Source of the DNA: Sulfitobacter sp.
GTDB lineage: Bacteria; Pseudomonadota; Alphaproteobacteria; Rhodobacterales; Rhodobacteraceae
Assembly: GCA_017854855.1 (NCBI GenBank)
Contig: JAFMGZ010000012.1
Span: 16,849 to 80,848 of the forward strand
DNA: 64,000 nt
Direction of reading: 5' to 3'
The notes beneath the pieces were generated by a model. It saw only the letters and a program-made list of their open reading frames with translations. It was not told the origin of the DNA and did no database searches. Below, in pieces: positions 1 through 8,128 of the stretch (within the stretch, counting starts at the first letter, position 1; each line of letters starts with the position of its first letter). Both the position numbers and the translations under genes were made by a program.

Positions 1-1169
1 AGTGGGCTTTTGGGCGCGGAATTGGCCAGTGGCATGCCGTGGTCATTGGCCTGTGTGATCTGTTTGCCGCCGTCGGGCAGTTGCAGATCAATCGAGATGC
101 TCAGGGATTCCGCCATGCGCTTTGCCCGCCCCTTGGCGTTCAGATCGGTGAACTTGGGCGCGCGGTTCAGCACATAGCGCAGCTTTTCGATGGGCAGGTC
201 TTCGGATTGCAGGGCACGTTTGAAACGCAGCGTGTTCTGTGCGCAGCGCATGTCCAATTCGAGTATGGCAAAATAGATATGCGCCTTTGTCAGAACCGCT
301 TCGGACCATTGCACCAGCGTTGAGGGCATATCCACGATGACATAGTCAAACTGGTTGCGCGCCATATCCAGAATACGCCCGACATCTTCGGAGGTAATGA
401 GATCCAGCGGCAACATGTCACTGGGTGCCGTCAGCACCTGCAGGCGGTCCTCATAGGTCAGCAAGGACTGACCAAAGATTTCTTCGTCCATGTTTTCGGT
501 GTCGGACAGCATCTCATAGACCACCTCGCGGCGCGGCAGATCAAGGAAGGTTGCGACCGAACCATATTGCAGGTCCAGATCCAGCAGGCAGACGGACGGC
601 GGCGACTTCTTGTCGGCGGTTGCCAGTTCCCAGGCCAGATTGACGGCCATGGTGGTTGAACCAGTGCCACCGCCCAGACCGTGCACCACGATCAATGCGC
701 CATCCTTTTTTGCCCCGGCTTTCAGCTGTGGGGCAGGGGCCGCTGCGGCTTCGATTACCAGGTCCTTTTCGCGGACCCGGTTTATGGCCTGAAGCAGCTC
801 ACCTTCGGGAAGGGGGTAGGGCACAAATTCATCGGCACCCTGCCGCAGCAGGGAATGCAGGGCTGCCGGTGTGACATCCTCGGCGATCAGGATCACCTTG
901 ATGCCCCGCGCCTTGGCCTGTTTGATTATTTCAGACATCAAGGACAGGTTGTCCTCGTCGCTTTCGTCCAATGCCAGAGCGATAAATTCCATCTCTTCGG
1001 CTTCGGCTTGTCCAAAAAAGGCGAGCGCTTCGGCAAAACCCAAATCACCCCAGCTTTCACCCAGGGCATTTTCCATGTCTTCGATCAGCAGATCGAAGTT
1101 TTGTACGTCACGGCTTACCGTGCAGGCCACGATGGGCGCTGCTTGGGGGGCTGGCATACTGCTACTCAT
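1..1169 (-). CDS. cpaE: CpaE/TadZ-like pilus assembly ATPase (partial, C-terminus beyond window)
   Basis: A MinD/ParA-superfamily protein of the Tad pilus machine, expected to act at the inner membrane or pole in localising the pilus assembly complex. No stop codon occurs before the window edge; about 389 residues are visible, so roughly 20-40 residues are probably missing. The N-terminal ~130 residues look like a degenerate receiver domain (LLRQGADEFVPYPL). The P-loop region reads VVHGLGGGTGSTTMAVNLA, which keeps the Gly-rich shape but lacks both lysines of the MinD-type KGGxGKTT. I chose the ATG giving MSSSMPAP because AAAGG lies about 9 bases upstream; an in-frame ATG three codons earlier is possible. 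It follows the OmpA-like gene on the same strand after a 279-bp gap in which I see no gene. Family assignment is strong from context. Confidence 0.88.
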   Translation of the reverse strand, partial: MSSSMPAPQAAPIVACTVSRDVQNFDLLIEDMENALGESWGDLGFAEALAFFGQAEAEEMEFIALALDESDEDNLSLMSEIIKQAKARGIKVILIAEDVTPAALHSLLRQGADEFVPYPLPEGELLQAINRVREKDLVIEAAAAPAPQLKAGAKKDGALIVVHGLGGGTGSTTMAVNLAWELATADKKSPPSVCLLDLDLQYGSVATFLDLPRREVVYEMLSDTENMDEEIFGQSLLTYEDRLQVLTAPSDMLPLDLITSEDVGRILDMARNQFDYVIVDMPSTLVQWSEAVLTKAHIYFAILELDMRCAQNTLRFKRALQSEDLPIEKLRYVLNRAPKFTDLNAKGRAKRMAESLSISIDLQLPDGGKQITQANDHGMPLANSAPKSP

Positions 1170-1448
1170 GGCATTCATCCTTTGCTCACGGCGACTGGCA
1201 CCGGGTGTGAACAACATCAGAAATGCAATCGCCACCCAGACAAGCCGCCTGTGCCTTGCGTTTCACGCAGACACATTTGTCCTATGGGATGATTTATTGC
1301 AGCCAACTAGGGCGAGATTTGGGCCAAAAGGTTTCGATTGTGGGGTATGTTGAAACGATTGAACAAACCGGCAGGTTCTGGGCCTTTGGCCCGATCGCCT
1401 TGGTCGCGCACCAGCGAGCCGGGGCAATGCCCTGCAATCAAACGGGAT

Positions 1449-2126
1449 TTAGTCGCTGGTTGTGCTCAAGGTTGACCCTGAAAGCTGAGATGTCGGCACA
1501 GCACTGGCCACATAGTCGCGGTAGATGATCTGGGCATATTTGCCATCAAGCACCGTGGGGTGGCGTTCGACAAAACCGTTCACTTCGGTGACGGTCCGGC
1601 GGTTGCGGCGTTCCCGGCCCTGGGTCACGATAAGCGGCTGTGTTTCGCCAAAAGAAACGACCGCCTCAAGCCGGGACCGGCTGATGCCAAGGGACGCAAA
1701 ATAATGCACAATCGCATCCGCGCGGCGTTTGCCCAAGGCGCGGTTGTACTGTTGCGATCCGACAGCATCGGTATGCCCGTAGACCCGAAAGCGTACTTCG
1801 GGGAATTGTCTGATCCAGCCCGCCTGCTGACGCAAGATCGCCTGTGCCTCAGCATCAAGCTGGGCTGAGTTGAACGCAAAGGTCACTGTTGACGGTACTT
1901 CTGACGCAAAGCGGTTGGCCAGATCAAAGGTGTATTGCCGCTCGCCGGTCATCACCAAACGGTTATTCAGCGTGGCGTTGCCGAAATAGCCCGTATCGGT
2001 CAGCGCGCCCGCCTCGCGGTAGAATTGTGTGTAGACCGGATCAGAGCTTGATGCACAGCCCAAGAGAACCGACAGCCCGGCAAGGGCACCTGCGTATCTG
2101 AGTTTGCTGCGCATCTGGGATTTCAT
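1449..2126 (-). CDS. OmpA-family lipoprotein in the cpaD position of the Tad locus
   Basis: 225 residues. A short signal sequence ends in the lipobox-like LLGC, so the mature protein is probably an outer-membrane lipoprotein. The C-terminal half is an OmpA/MotB peptidoglycan-binding domain: STVTFAFNSAQLDAEA opens it, followed by RVYGHTDAVGSQQYNRALGK and a further arginine-rich helix. It starts 4 bp after the cpaC stop codon, so translation is probably coupled. Rhodobacteraceae Tad loci commonly carry an OmpA-like gene here rather than a classical cpaD, which suggests (inference) that it anchors the secretin to peptidoglycan. The ORF-track start lies inside cpaC; I prefer the ATG at 2126 because it begins a proper signal peptide (MKSQMRSKLRY). 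Confidence 0.85.
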   Translation of the reverse strand: MKSQMRSKLRYAGALAGLSVLLGCASSSDPVYTQFYREAGALTDTGYFGNATLNNRLVMTGERQYTFDLANRFASEVPSTVTFAFNSAQLDAEAQAILRQQAGWIRQFPEVRFRVYGHTDAVGSQQYNRALGKRRADAIVHYFASLGISRSRLEAVVSFGETQPLIVTQGRERRNRRTVTEVNGFVERHPTVLDGKYAQIIYRDYVASAVPTSQLSGSTLSTTSD

Positions 2127-2130
2127 CGGA

Positions 2131-3567
2131 TCAGTCCAGTACATACCCATAGGACCCGCCAAAGTCCTGTTTCGCTACTTCTCCTGCGGCCCCCTTCTTG
2201 GGCGTGCGGGTGCCGTCGGCCATGCGGCCATAGAGAAAGAGATCCTTTTCGGTCGGTGGCTTGATCCGGTCCGTCGGCAAGGCCAGGGCCTCTCCGCGGG
2301 TTGGGGTCACCAGATGGGCCGTGACAATGATCACCAGTTCAGTCTGATTGCGTTTATAGTTCGCAGAGCGGAACAGGGCCCCCAGAATGGGCACATCGCC
2401 GATCCATGGCAATTGGCTGGAATTATCCGTGAAATCATCGGTCAGAAGCCCGGCAATCGCAAAGCTTTCGCCATCGCGCATCTCTACCGTGCTGGAGGTT
2501 TCGCGCCGCGTGAAGGCCGCAATCTCAAGACCATTGCCCAAGGACAGGCTGTTGGTCGGGTCAATCGCCGAAACGGCGGCCTTGAGCTCAAGGTTGATGA
2601 TGTCCTCATCGACCACCCGAGGGATAAAGGACAGCTCAACACCGAATGATTTGAATTCAACGGAAATACGGCTGTCTGTTTGCGCAACGGGCACGGGGTA
2701 TTCACCACCGGCCAGGAATTTCGCCTCTTGGCCGGAAAGGGCGACCAGATTGGGTTCCGCCAAAAAGCGCACAACGCCCTTTTGCTCAAGCGCCTCAAGC
2801 AGCAGACCCACCTGGACCGAACCGGCATTGAAACCGAACAGAACCGCACCTGCGTTCTGGTTCACGGCGGGAACGGTGCCGGCGAGTGATCCGGCGATAC
2901 CGCCCGATGTGGCCGTGGACCCGGAACCACCATTGATACCCGTGCCATTCACAGCCCCATTCAACGACAGCGATGAAGAGAGCGACTTGGACACATTGCG
3001 CTGCATTTCGGCAAAGCGGACTTTCATCATGACCTGTTGAATGCCTCCAACGCTCATCAGGTTGGACACGCGTTCAGGCGCATAGCGTTCAGCAAGGTCG
3101 AGGGCGCGCTGCAGACGTTGGGTCGATGACACGGTTCCTGACAACACGATACCGTCATTTGCGGTCCGTACCTCGATTTTTTCACCCGGCAAGATCTGGC
3201 GCAGCCGTTCCTTGAATTCGCTCACATCCGCCGCGACGCGGACATCAACATTGGTGATCAACTGACCGCTGGCATCCAAAAGGGTCAGCGTTGTCAGACC
3301 GGGCGATTTGCCCAGGACATAGATGGTACGGTCCGAAAGCGAGGAAATATCCGCAATGCCGGGGTTCGCGATGCTAAGTTCAGCAAAGGGAATATCGCTT
3401 TCCACCACCACTGCACGGTTCATCGGCACGTCAAGCTTGGCGTTGGTTCCCTTTTTCACAACGCGCAAAGTGTCCGCATAGGCCGGGGCCGGTGCAGACA
3501 GTGCAAGCGGCATGGCGCTTAGCGACAGACCCAGTAGGGCTGCTTTAAGAAATCTATCGATTTTCAT
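2131..3567 (-). CDS. cpaC: CpaC/RcpA outer-membrane secretin of the Tad pilus
   Basis: 478 residues with a Sec signal peptide (MKIDRFLKAALLGLSL, cleavage near AYA-D). An N-terminal pilus-assembly domain (FAELSIANPGIADISSLSDR) is followed by a BON-like segment (IEVRTANDGIVLSGTVSS) and a C-terminal secretin domain (VPVAQTDSRISVEFKSFGVELSF, then TELVIIVTAHLV). The family forms the ring through which the Flp pilus crosses the outer membrane. A Gly/Ser-rich stretch in the middle (NGTGINGGSGSTATSGG) is a likely flexible linker. AGG lies about 7 bases before the chosen ATG; the ORF-track start adds seven unsupported residues. The gene lies between cpaB and the OmpA-like gene in a co-directional run. 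Confidence 0.93.
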   Translation of the reverse strand: MKIDRFLKAALLGLSLSAMPLALSAPAPAYADTLRVVKKGTNAKLDVPMNRAVVVESDIPFAELSIANPGIADISSLSDRTIYVLGKSPGLTTLTLLDASGQLITNVDVRVAADVSEFKERLRQILPGEKIEVRTANDGIVLSGTVSSTQRLQRALDLAERYAPERVSNLMSVGGIQQVMMKVRFAEMQRNVSKSLSSSLSLNGAVNGTGINGGSGSTATSGGIAGSLAGTVPAVNQNAGAVLFGFNAGSVQVGLLLEALEQKGVVRFLAEPNLVALSGQEAKFLAGGEYPVPVAQTDSRISVEFKSFGVELSFIPRVVDEDIINLELKAAVSAIDPTNSLSLGNGLEIAAFTRRETSSTVEMRDGESFAIAGLLTDDFTDNSSQLPWIGDVPILGALFRSANYKRNQTELVIIVTAHLVTPTRGEALALPTDRIKPPTEKDLFLYGRMADGTRTPKKGAAGEVAKQDFGGSYGYVLD

Positions 3568-3716
3568 GTGACCTGCCTTTTTGATCACGCCTCAGAGATG
3601 GGTCTTTTCGCCCGTCGTTTGTTCCACTGTGCTTTACTTTGGTTTTTATTGCAAGAATCAAGGCGTTCAGGGTCTGAAACTATGTGGATAAATGGCAACA
3701 TACCCAAAATACAAAG

Positions 3717-3738
3717 GGTGCCGCCCTGGGGCAGCACC
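3717..3738 (-). terminator. Hairpin between cpaB and cpaC
   Basis: On the minus strand GGTGCTGCC and GGCGGCACC pair around a CCAG loop (nine pairs including one G-U) and are followed by CTTTGTATTTTG. It sits about 30 bp after the cpaB stop. The weak U-tract suggests partial termination or mRNA processing inside the pilus operon rather than a full stop. Confidence 0.5.
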
Positions 3739-3770
3739 GGTGCAGTTTCAGGTCGCGCGGCCATTTCGGC

Positions 3771-4631
3771 CTAGTTCGTGCAAGGGATCGGCAGTTCCAT
3801 CACCTCTGCGCCGCGGCGCGTCCGGATGGTGCATACCTTTTCTTTTTCCACGACGGCCATCTTTTCTTCTGACGCGATGCCAAGCAAGGCGCGCTGGTCT
3901 ACCTCAATCGCCGATGCGATTGTGTCATCCTCGGCACCCACCAGCGACAGCGACAGATTGCCGGTCGATTGTGCCTGGGCCAAGGCCGCGACTTGCTGTG
4001 GGCTGATGGATACGGTGACCGTGCGGGCGATATTTGCCTCATCCAGATTGCCGCCCGCGCTTTGGTCGATGGCGATCAGTTTGATCCCGGCCTCGATCAG
4101 TTTGGTGACCTCTCCATTGCCGCTTGGTGTGTTGGACAGATTAACGCGGCCGGTCCAATAGATGTCGACGCGGTCGCCCGGCCGCAAGAAGCCGGAGACG
4201 CCGCTGGACACATCCACCTTGATGGTAAAGGCCCGCTGCCCCCGCTCAAGACGCGAGGTCAGGCCGGTATCTTCGCCGGGTTCGGTCACTTTCAGGGCCA
4301 GGATCGCTTCGTCCTTTTCCATCTGACGCAGAACGACGCGCAGCTCATCCGTGTTCTCGGGGAACAACTGGGTCAATTCTGTGAATGCGCCTTCGGGAAT
4401 GGCGTTTTCCGGCCAATCGACCGCGCGCACATGTTCTTGAGTGAGTTTTTGCCCGTATTTCAGCGGCTCCTGGGCAACATAGACAGTCTGGGTCGGGACG
4501 ACCCGCGCCAATGCGGCCTGCGCCTGTGCATTCGCGGCTTGATATTGCGCGATGCGATCCTTGGCCAGATATACGGCACCGCCAGCAAGCGTGATGCCCA
4601 CCAAAAGAACCAGTCCAAATACCATACGCAT
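3771..4631 (-). CDS. cpaB: CpaB/RcpC Flp pilus assembly protein
   Basis: 286 residues. An N-terminal membrane anchor (MRMVFGLVLLVGITLAGGAVYLA) leads into a periplasmic SAF domain (VYVAQEPLKYGQKLTQEHV) and an RcpC-type domain (VSSGVSGFLRPGDRVDIYWTG). The family works in the periplasm with the secretin. Two cysteines near the C-terminus (KVCTIRTRRGAEV and IPCTN) could form a disulfide. I chose the ATG at 4631 because GAGG lies eight bases upstream; the track uses a GTG nine bases earlier. It follows the second pilin gene after a hairpin terminator and precedes cpaC by about 200 bp. No prepilin peptidase gene (cpaA/tadV) is seen between pilins and cpaB. Confidence 0.92.
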   Translation of the reverse strand: MRMVFGLVLLVGITLAGGAVYLAKDRIAQYQAANAQAQAALARVVPTQTVYVAQEPLKYGQKLTQEHVRAVDWPENAIPEGAFTELTQLFPENTDELRVVLRQMEKDEAILALKVTEPGEDTGLTSRLERGQRAFTIKVDVSSGVSGFLRPGDRVDIYWTGRVNLSNTPSGNGEVTKLIEAGIKLIAIDQSAGGNLDEANIARTVTVSISPQQVAALAQAQSTGNLSLSLVGAEDDTIASAIEVDQRALLGIASEEKMAVVEKEKVCTIRTRRGAEVMELPIPCTN

Positions 4632-4782
4632 GTCATTCACCTCATTATACTGTTCGTACCGGGACAGGCCCCGGTGCCTCTTGCCTTGATCCAGACATAG
4701 CCTGCGATTGAGGCATCTGTTTGCCGGTCTTGTGGCAAGGTTGCGGCATGCCGGATTTGTGCCCGTGCCGCAAAACGAGACA

Positions 4783-4800
4783 ACCGGCCCATGGGCCGGT
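4783..4800 (-). terminator. Perfect 18-bp palindrome downstream of the second flp pilin
   Basis: ACCGGCCCATGGGCCGGT is a perfect inverted repeat about 20 bp after the stop of the downstream pilin gene and is followed on the minus strand by TGTCTCGTTTTG. This is the expected place for an attenuating terminator between an abundant pilin message and cpaB. Confidence 0.5.
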
Positions 4801-4820
4801 GCTCTCTTAATTCACTGTGG

Positions 4821-5003
4821 TCATTCGCCTATGGTGACCCCCGTAAGGAACCCGCCAACGCCGTCGCCAACGTTTCCGGTTGCCCCGGAAACCGAGACGA
4901 TCGCGACCACGGCAAGGGATACAACCGCTGCGGTCAAGACGACCCAGTCAACGGTCACAGCACCTTCTTCGGAAGTCCGAAATACTTTTAGAAATTTCTT
5001 CAT
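4821..5003 (-). CDS. flp: Flp/Fap-type IVb pilin, second copy
   Basis: 60 residues. A short basic leader (MKKFLKVFRTSEEG) is followed by the hydrophobic pilin helix AVTVDWVVLTAAVVSLAVVA; prepilin peptidase would cleave after the Gly. The Glu-Tyr usual at mature positions 5-6 of Flp pilins is Asp-Trp here. The C-terminus is a short Gly-rich tail (NVGDGVGGFLTG). GAGGG lies six bases before the ATG. It is a divergent paralogue of the pilin just upstream: leader and helix match closely, tails differ completely. It could be a minor pilin or pseudopilin; which copy is the major subunit cannot be told from sequence. Confidence 0.88.
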   Translation of the reverse strand: MKKFLKVFRTSEEGAVTVDWVVLTAAVVSLAVVAIVSVSGATGNVGDGVGGFLTGVTIGE

Positions 5004-5045
5004 TTTAGGCCCTCATAATTAGGGGACAAGTTCTGTGTGTCACAG

Positions 5046-5086
5046 AAAAAGGGGGCGCTCTCTGATTGGCAGAACGCTACCCCCCA
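5046..5086 (-). terminator. Intrinsic terminator between the two flp genes
   Basis: On the minus strand a GGGGGG-led arm pairs with GCGCCCCC across a short loop with a small bulge, followed directly by TTTTTCTGTG. G-C-rich stem plus U-run fits a Rho-independent terminator or attenuator after the first pilin gene. Confidence 0.7.
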
Positions 5087-5115
5087 AAGATCAAAATCTG
5101 AAGATTGATCCTAAC

Positions 5116-5298
5116 TTACTGGTTAGGGTTACGGCCATCCAGATATGTCGATGTGTTCGAGGTCAGGTTTTCTGCGCCAGTTTCGATGGAAGAATATGCA
5201 GCAACGGCCAGGCCAACAACGGCAGCAGTCAGCACAACCCAGTCGACAGTCACAGCACCGTCTTCGTCTTTGCGGAAGTTTTTGATAAAGTTCATCAT
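5116..5298 (-). CDS. flp: Flp/Fap-type IVb pilin, first copy
   Basis: 60 residues from the ATG preceded by GGAGGG (seven-base spacing), the strongest ribosome site in the pilus locus. Leader MMNFIKNFRKDEDG, then helix AVTVDWVVLTAAVVGLAVAA, then a polar tail (SSIETGAENLTSNTSTYLDG). The strong SD and the terminator just downstream suggest that this is the highly expressed major pilin (inference). As in the second copy, Asp-Trp replaces the common Glu-Tyr after the cleavage site. The long intergenic region upstream probably holds the locus promoter. Confidence 0.9.
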   Translation of the reverse strand: MMNFIKNFRKDEDGAVTVDWVVLTAAVVGLAVAAYSSIETGAENLTSNTSTYLDGRNPNQ

Positions 5299-5480
5299 GG
5301 TATGTCCCTCCAAGGATCATAAGTGTTTTAAATCAACCCTGCCGCCCCATGTGGCTGCCGTTCTCTCAATTGGCTGCCGGTCCGACGTGGTATGGCCCTA
5401 TATAGCCGTCTGATTGGGGCACGAATTTGACGCCAAATGTGACTTTTGAACATGACGGCCGAAATGGGAGAAACTATTTT

Positions 5481-5495
5481 TTAACCTGTTGATAA
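5481..5495. promoter_or_regulatory. Possible CtrA-type box (TTAA-N7-ATAA)
   Basis: TTAACCTGTTGATAA differs by one base from the alphaproteobacterial CtrA consensus TTAA-N7-TTAA. It lies about 180 bp upstream of the first flp start. CtrA controls pilin genes in Caulobacter, so the position is reasonable, but a one-mismatch A+T-rich match can occur by chance. Confidence 0.25.
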
Positions 5496-5559
5496 GGCTT
5501 GTAAAAAAACATGAATGCGCCTGTGAAATAGTGAATTTTCTGGCAAATGACGGCTGAAT

Positions 5560-5575
5560 ATGGCGAAATCGCCAT
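5560..5575. promoter_or_regulatory. 16-bp palindrome, possible operator
   Basis: ATGGCGAAATCGCCAT is a perfect inverted repeat with a 2-bp centre, about 90 bp upstream of the lytic transglycosylase start and in the flp divergent promoter region. Spacing and symmetry suit a dimeric regulator. No regulator gene is adjacent. Confidence 0.3.
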
Positions 5576-5666
5576 GTTTGCCGCCAGATTTACTGGCCCA
5601 ATGCCGCTGTTTGTGGGATATTTCGAAAAAAGATCGAGCGCATAAGCATAACAACAGCAGGCAAAG

Positions 5667-6479
5667 ATGATCCGATTCATAACCTGTTCGCTTTTGGCGA
5701 CACTTGTGTGTGTTGGCCCTTTGTACGCCGAAGGGCCCAAACCATTTCCTGAATTCAGTGCAAAACGGGTCAAGCCACCAAGCGCTGGCAGCAGCAATCG
5801 CATCACCATCCAGATTGACCCCGCAGCCCCGAGCCAAGAGGCCGTGAGCAATGCCGCTAGCGTACCCTTGGGTGATTTGCCCCGTCAGACCAGCGGGCAA
5901 TACAGCTGGTTCTGGGACAAGATATCGCCTGATGCCGCCCAATCGGGGCCGGGCCGTCTGCAATTGGCCATCACGACATTGGCGGCATCCGGCAACAAGG
6001 TCGCAGCACCGCGCCTGCAGCAGATGCAGGACATCGCCAAGGCCAACGGCATTGATATTCTGCGCTCCACCATCGGCACGCAGGTTTCGCCCGCGCTGGT
6101 CCTGGCTGTGATCACGGTTGAATCGGCGGGCAAGGCGGATGCGGTCAGCGGGGCAGGGGCACAGGGGTTGATGCAATTGATGCCCGACACCGCCACCCGT
6201 TTTGGGGTCAGCGACAGTATGGAACCCGCGCAGAACATCTCTGGCGGGGTGAAATACCTCGATTGGCTGATGGCGGAATTTGACCGCGATCCAATCTTGG
6301 TGCTGGCCGGATATAATGCGGGCGAGGGGTCTGTGCGCCGGCACGAGGGCGTGCCGCCCTTTGCGGAAACACGCGACTATGTGCCAAAGGTGCTGGCGGC
6401 GTTTCAGGTCGCGCGTGGCCTGTGCATGACCCCGCCAGAACTGATCACCGATGGTTGCGTCTTTGCCGCGATGAAATAG
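5667..6479 (+). CDS. Exported lytic transglycosylase (SLT domain)
   Basis: 270 residues. Signal peptide MIRFITCSLLATLVCVGPLYA, then a low-complexity linker, then a goose-lysozyme-like SLT domain from about residue 120: VITVESAGKADAVSGAGAQG holds the probable catalytic Glu, followed by LMQLMPDTATRFGV and LAGYNAGEGSVRRH. The family cleaves the MurNAc-GlcNAc bond of peptidoglycan with 1,6-anhydro product formation in the periplasm. Two C-terminal cysteines (GLCMTPP, DGCVFAA) probably pair. It is divergent from the Tad locus; helping the pilus or secretin through peptidoglycan is plausible but inferred only from position. AGG precedes the ATG by seven bases. Confidence 0.9.
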   Translation: MIRFITCSLLATLVCVGPLYAEGPKPFPEFSAKRVKPPSAGSSNRITIQIDPAAPSQEAVSNAASVPLGDLPRQTSGQYSWFWDKISPDAAQSGPGRLQLAITTLAASGNKVAAPRLQQMQDIAKANGIDILRSTIGTQVSPALVLAVITVESAGKADAVSGAGAQGLMQLMPDTATRFGVSDSMEPAQNISGGVKYLDWLMAEFDRDPILVLAGYNAGEGSVRRHEGVPPFAETRDYVPKVLAAFQVARGLCMTPPELITDGCVFAAMK

Positions 6480-6578
6480 GATCGGTCGCTTTGCACCAAG
6501 GCCAATGCGCCCCTGACCGCCAAATCATGATCTTGTGACGATGCCTCAGGCGGGCCTAGCACCGTTTCGAAAGGTTCT

Positions 6579-6604
6579 GAACCCTGCCGCAAACGGCAGG
6601 GTTC
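6579..6604. terminator. Strong hairpin in the convergent gap after the lytic transglycosylase
   Basis: GAACCCTGCCG and CGGCAGGGTTC form an 11-bp perfect stem around a CAAA loop, between the + strand transglycosylase and the - strand CoA-transferase subunit B. It may terminate both; neither side has a long U-run. Confidence 0.55.
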
Positions 6605-6650
6605 TATGCGTTAACGGGAGCGTTCAGGATGAACCGTCCCTGCAGCCGCT

Positions 6651-7274
6651 TTAGACAAGCGTCGCTTCGGTTGCCGCGCGCAGTTCCTCTTCGGTGACGC
6701 CATCGGCGCATTCGACAAGGCGCAAACCGCCTTCGACCACATCCAGCACGCCCAGATTGGTGATGATGCGGTTCACGACACCCTTACCGGTCAGCGGCAA
6801 TGTGCAAGATTTCAGCACCTTGCTTTCACCATGTTTGTTGGTGTGGTCCATGACCACGATCACGCGGCCCACGCCCGCGACAAGGTCCATCGCGCCGCCC
6901 ATGCCCTTGACCAATTTGCCCGGAATCATCCAGTTGGCCAGATCGCCGTTTTCGCCGACTTCCATAGCCCCGAGGATGGCCGCTGCAATCTTGCCGCCCC
7001 GGATCATGCCAAAGGACATGGCACTGTCGAAATAGGCGGTGCGGTCCAGCTCTGTGATTGTCTGTTTGCCGGCATTGATCAGATCGGCGTCTTCGTCGCC
7101 CTCGATCGGGAAAGGACCCATGCCCAGCATGCCATTTTCAGACTGCAGCGTGATGTCCTTGTCGCCGACATAGTTGGCCACCAGCGTCGGGATCCCGATG
7201 CCAAGGTTGACATACATGCCGTCTTCAAGCTCCTGTGCGGCGCGCGCCGCCATTTGGTTGCGATCCCAAGGCAT
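6651..7274 (-). CDS. scoB: 3-oxoacid CoA-transferase subunit B
   Basis: 207 residues, normal for the beta subunit. [12 protein letters not shown] carries the catalytic Glu that forms the CoA thioester; [19 protein letters not shown] is the typical start and [11 protein letters not shown] follows. With subunit A it moves CoA from succinyl-CoA to a 3-oxoacid such as acetoacetate, allowing use of ketone bodies, PHB or aromatic degradation products. A pcaJ-type role on 3-oxoadipate cannot be excluded by eye. AAAGGA lies about eight bases before the ATG. It is downstream of subunit A on the same strand, with an unusually long 152-bp spacer for such a pair. Confidence 0.9.
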   Translation of the reverse strand: MPWDRNQMAARAAQELEDGMYVNLGIGIPTLVANYVGDKDITLQSENGMLGMGPFPIEGDEDADLINAGKQTITELDRTAYFDSAMSFGMIRGGKIAAAILGAMEVGENGDLANWMIPGKLVKGMGGAMDLVAGVGRVIVVMDHTNKHGESKVLKSCTLPLTGKGVVNRIITNLGVLDVVEGGLRLVECADGVTEEELRAATEATLV

Positions 7275-7426
7275 CAGGCAGTCCTTTCTTTCAAAATGTT
7301 GGTAACATGGGTCTGGCCGCTGTTGCGTGGCATCAGACCTGATTGGGTTTCGGCAAAGCCGCATGGCATGGCGGGGCCATCATGCGGGTTCGCCAGTGAT
7401 CCGGTTTCGGGTGCCATGGTTGCAGA

Positions 7427-8128
7427 TTACCCTTCGCGCTGGCGAACGGTGCGCTGCTCGATGCGTTTCTCATGCTCACCCTGGATGATGCGGTGGACAT
7501 AGATGCCGGGCAGGTGGATCATATCGGGGTCAAGCGAACCTGTTGGCACGATCTCTTCAACCTCTACGATACAGACTTTGCCACACATGGCCGCCGGCGG
7601 GTTAAAGTTGCGGGCCGTCTTGCGGAAAATCAGGTTGCCGGTTTCATCGGCTTTCCAGGCTTTGACGATCGACAGATCGGCAAATATGCCTTCCTCAAGG
7701 ATATATTCCTCACCGTTGAAGGTTTTGACCTCTTTGCCATCCGCAATCACGGTGCCCACGCCGGTTTTGGTATAAAAGCCCGGGATGCCGCAGCCGCCGG
7801 CCCGCATCCGTTCAGCAAGCGTGCCCTGCGGGTTGAACTCCAGTTCCAACTCGCCCGACAGATACTGACGCATGAATTCGGCGTTTTCCCCAACGTAAGA
7901 GCTGATCATCTTTTTGACCTGTCGGGTCTGCAGCAAAATTCCGATGCCAAAGTCATCTACACCGGCGTTGTTGGACGCAAATGTAAGGTTCTTGGCCCCG
8001 TTTTCCTTGATCGCCTGCAGCAAAAGTTCCGGGATGCCGCAGAGGCCAAAGCCCCCGGATGCGATCAGCATACCGTCTGACAATACGCCTTCCAGCGCTT
8101 CGGCGGCTGAGCCATAGACTTTTTTCAT
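7427..8128 (-). CDS. scoA: 3-oxoacid CoA-transferase subunit A
   Basis: 233 residues. The family opening MKKVYGSAAEALEGVLSDG leads to the glycine-rich GGFGLCGIPE CoA-binding loop and GLLLQTRQVKKMI-like core (here GILLQTRQVKKMISSYVGE); the C-terminal DPDMIHLPGIYVHRI is typical. Forms the heteromer with subunit B. The start chosen is the ATG before KKVYG; the upstream extension in the ORF track has no family character. Confidence 0.9.
   Translation of the reverse strand: MKKVYGSAAEALEGVLSDGMLIASGGFGLCGIPELLLQAIKENGAKNLTFASNNAGVDDFGIGILLQTRQVKKMISSYVGENAEFMRQYLSGELELEFNPQGTLAERMRAGGCGIPGFYTKTGVGTVIADGKEVKTFNGEEYILEEGIFADLSIVKAWKADETGNLIFRKTARNFNPPAAMCGKVCIVEVEEIVPTGSLDPDMIHLPGIYVHRIIQGEHEKRIEQRTVRQREG

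Larger units (their letters stand above)
5299..5666. other. Divergent intergenic region between flp and the lytic transglycosylase
   Basis: 368 bp with no credible gene. It is locally A+T-rich compared with its surroundings, as expected for back-to-back promoters. It holds a TTAA-N7-ATAA element and a 16-bp palindrome, both listed separately. No convincing -35/-10 pair can be fixed by eye. Confidence 0.6.

Noticed and set aside
681-1292. 203-aa + strand ORF and the overlapping 160-aa ORF at 871-1353
   Set aside because: Antisense to cpaE, whose frame has clear domain motifs; the + strand products have no family character.
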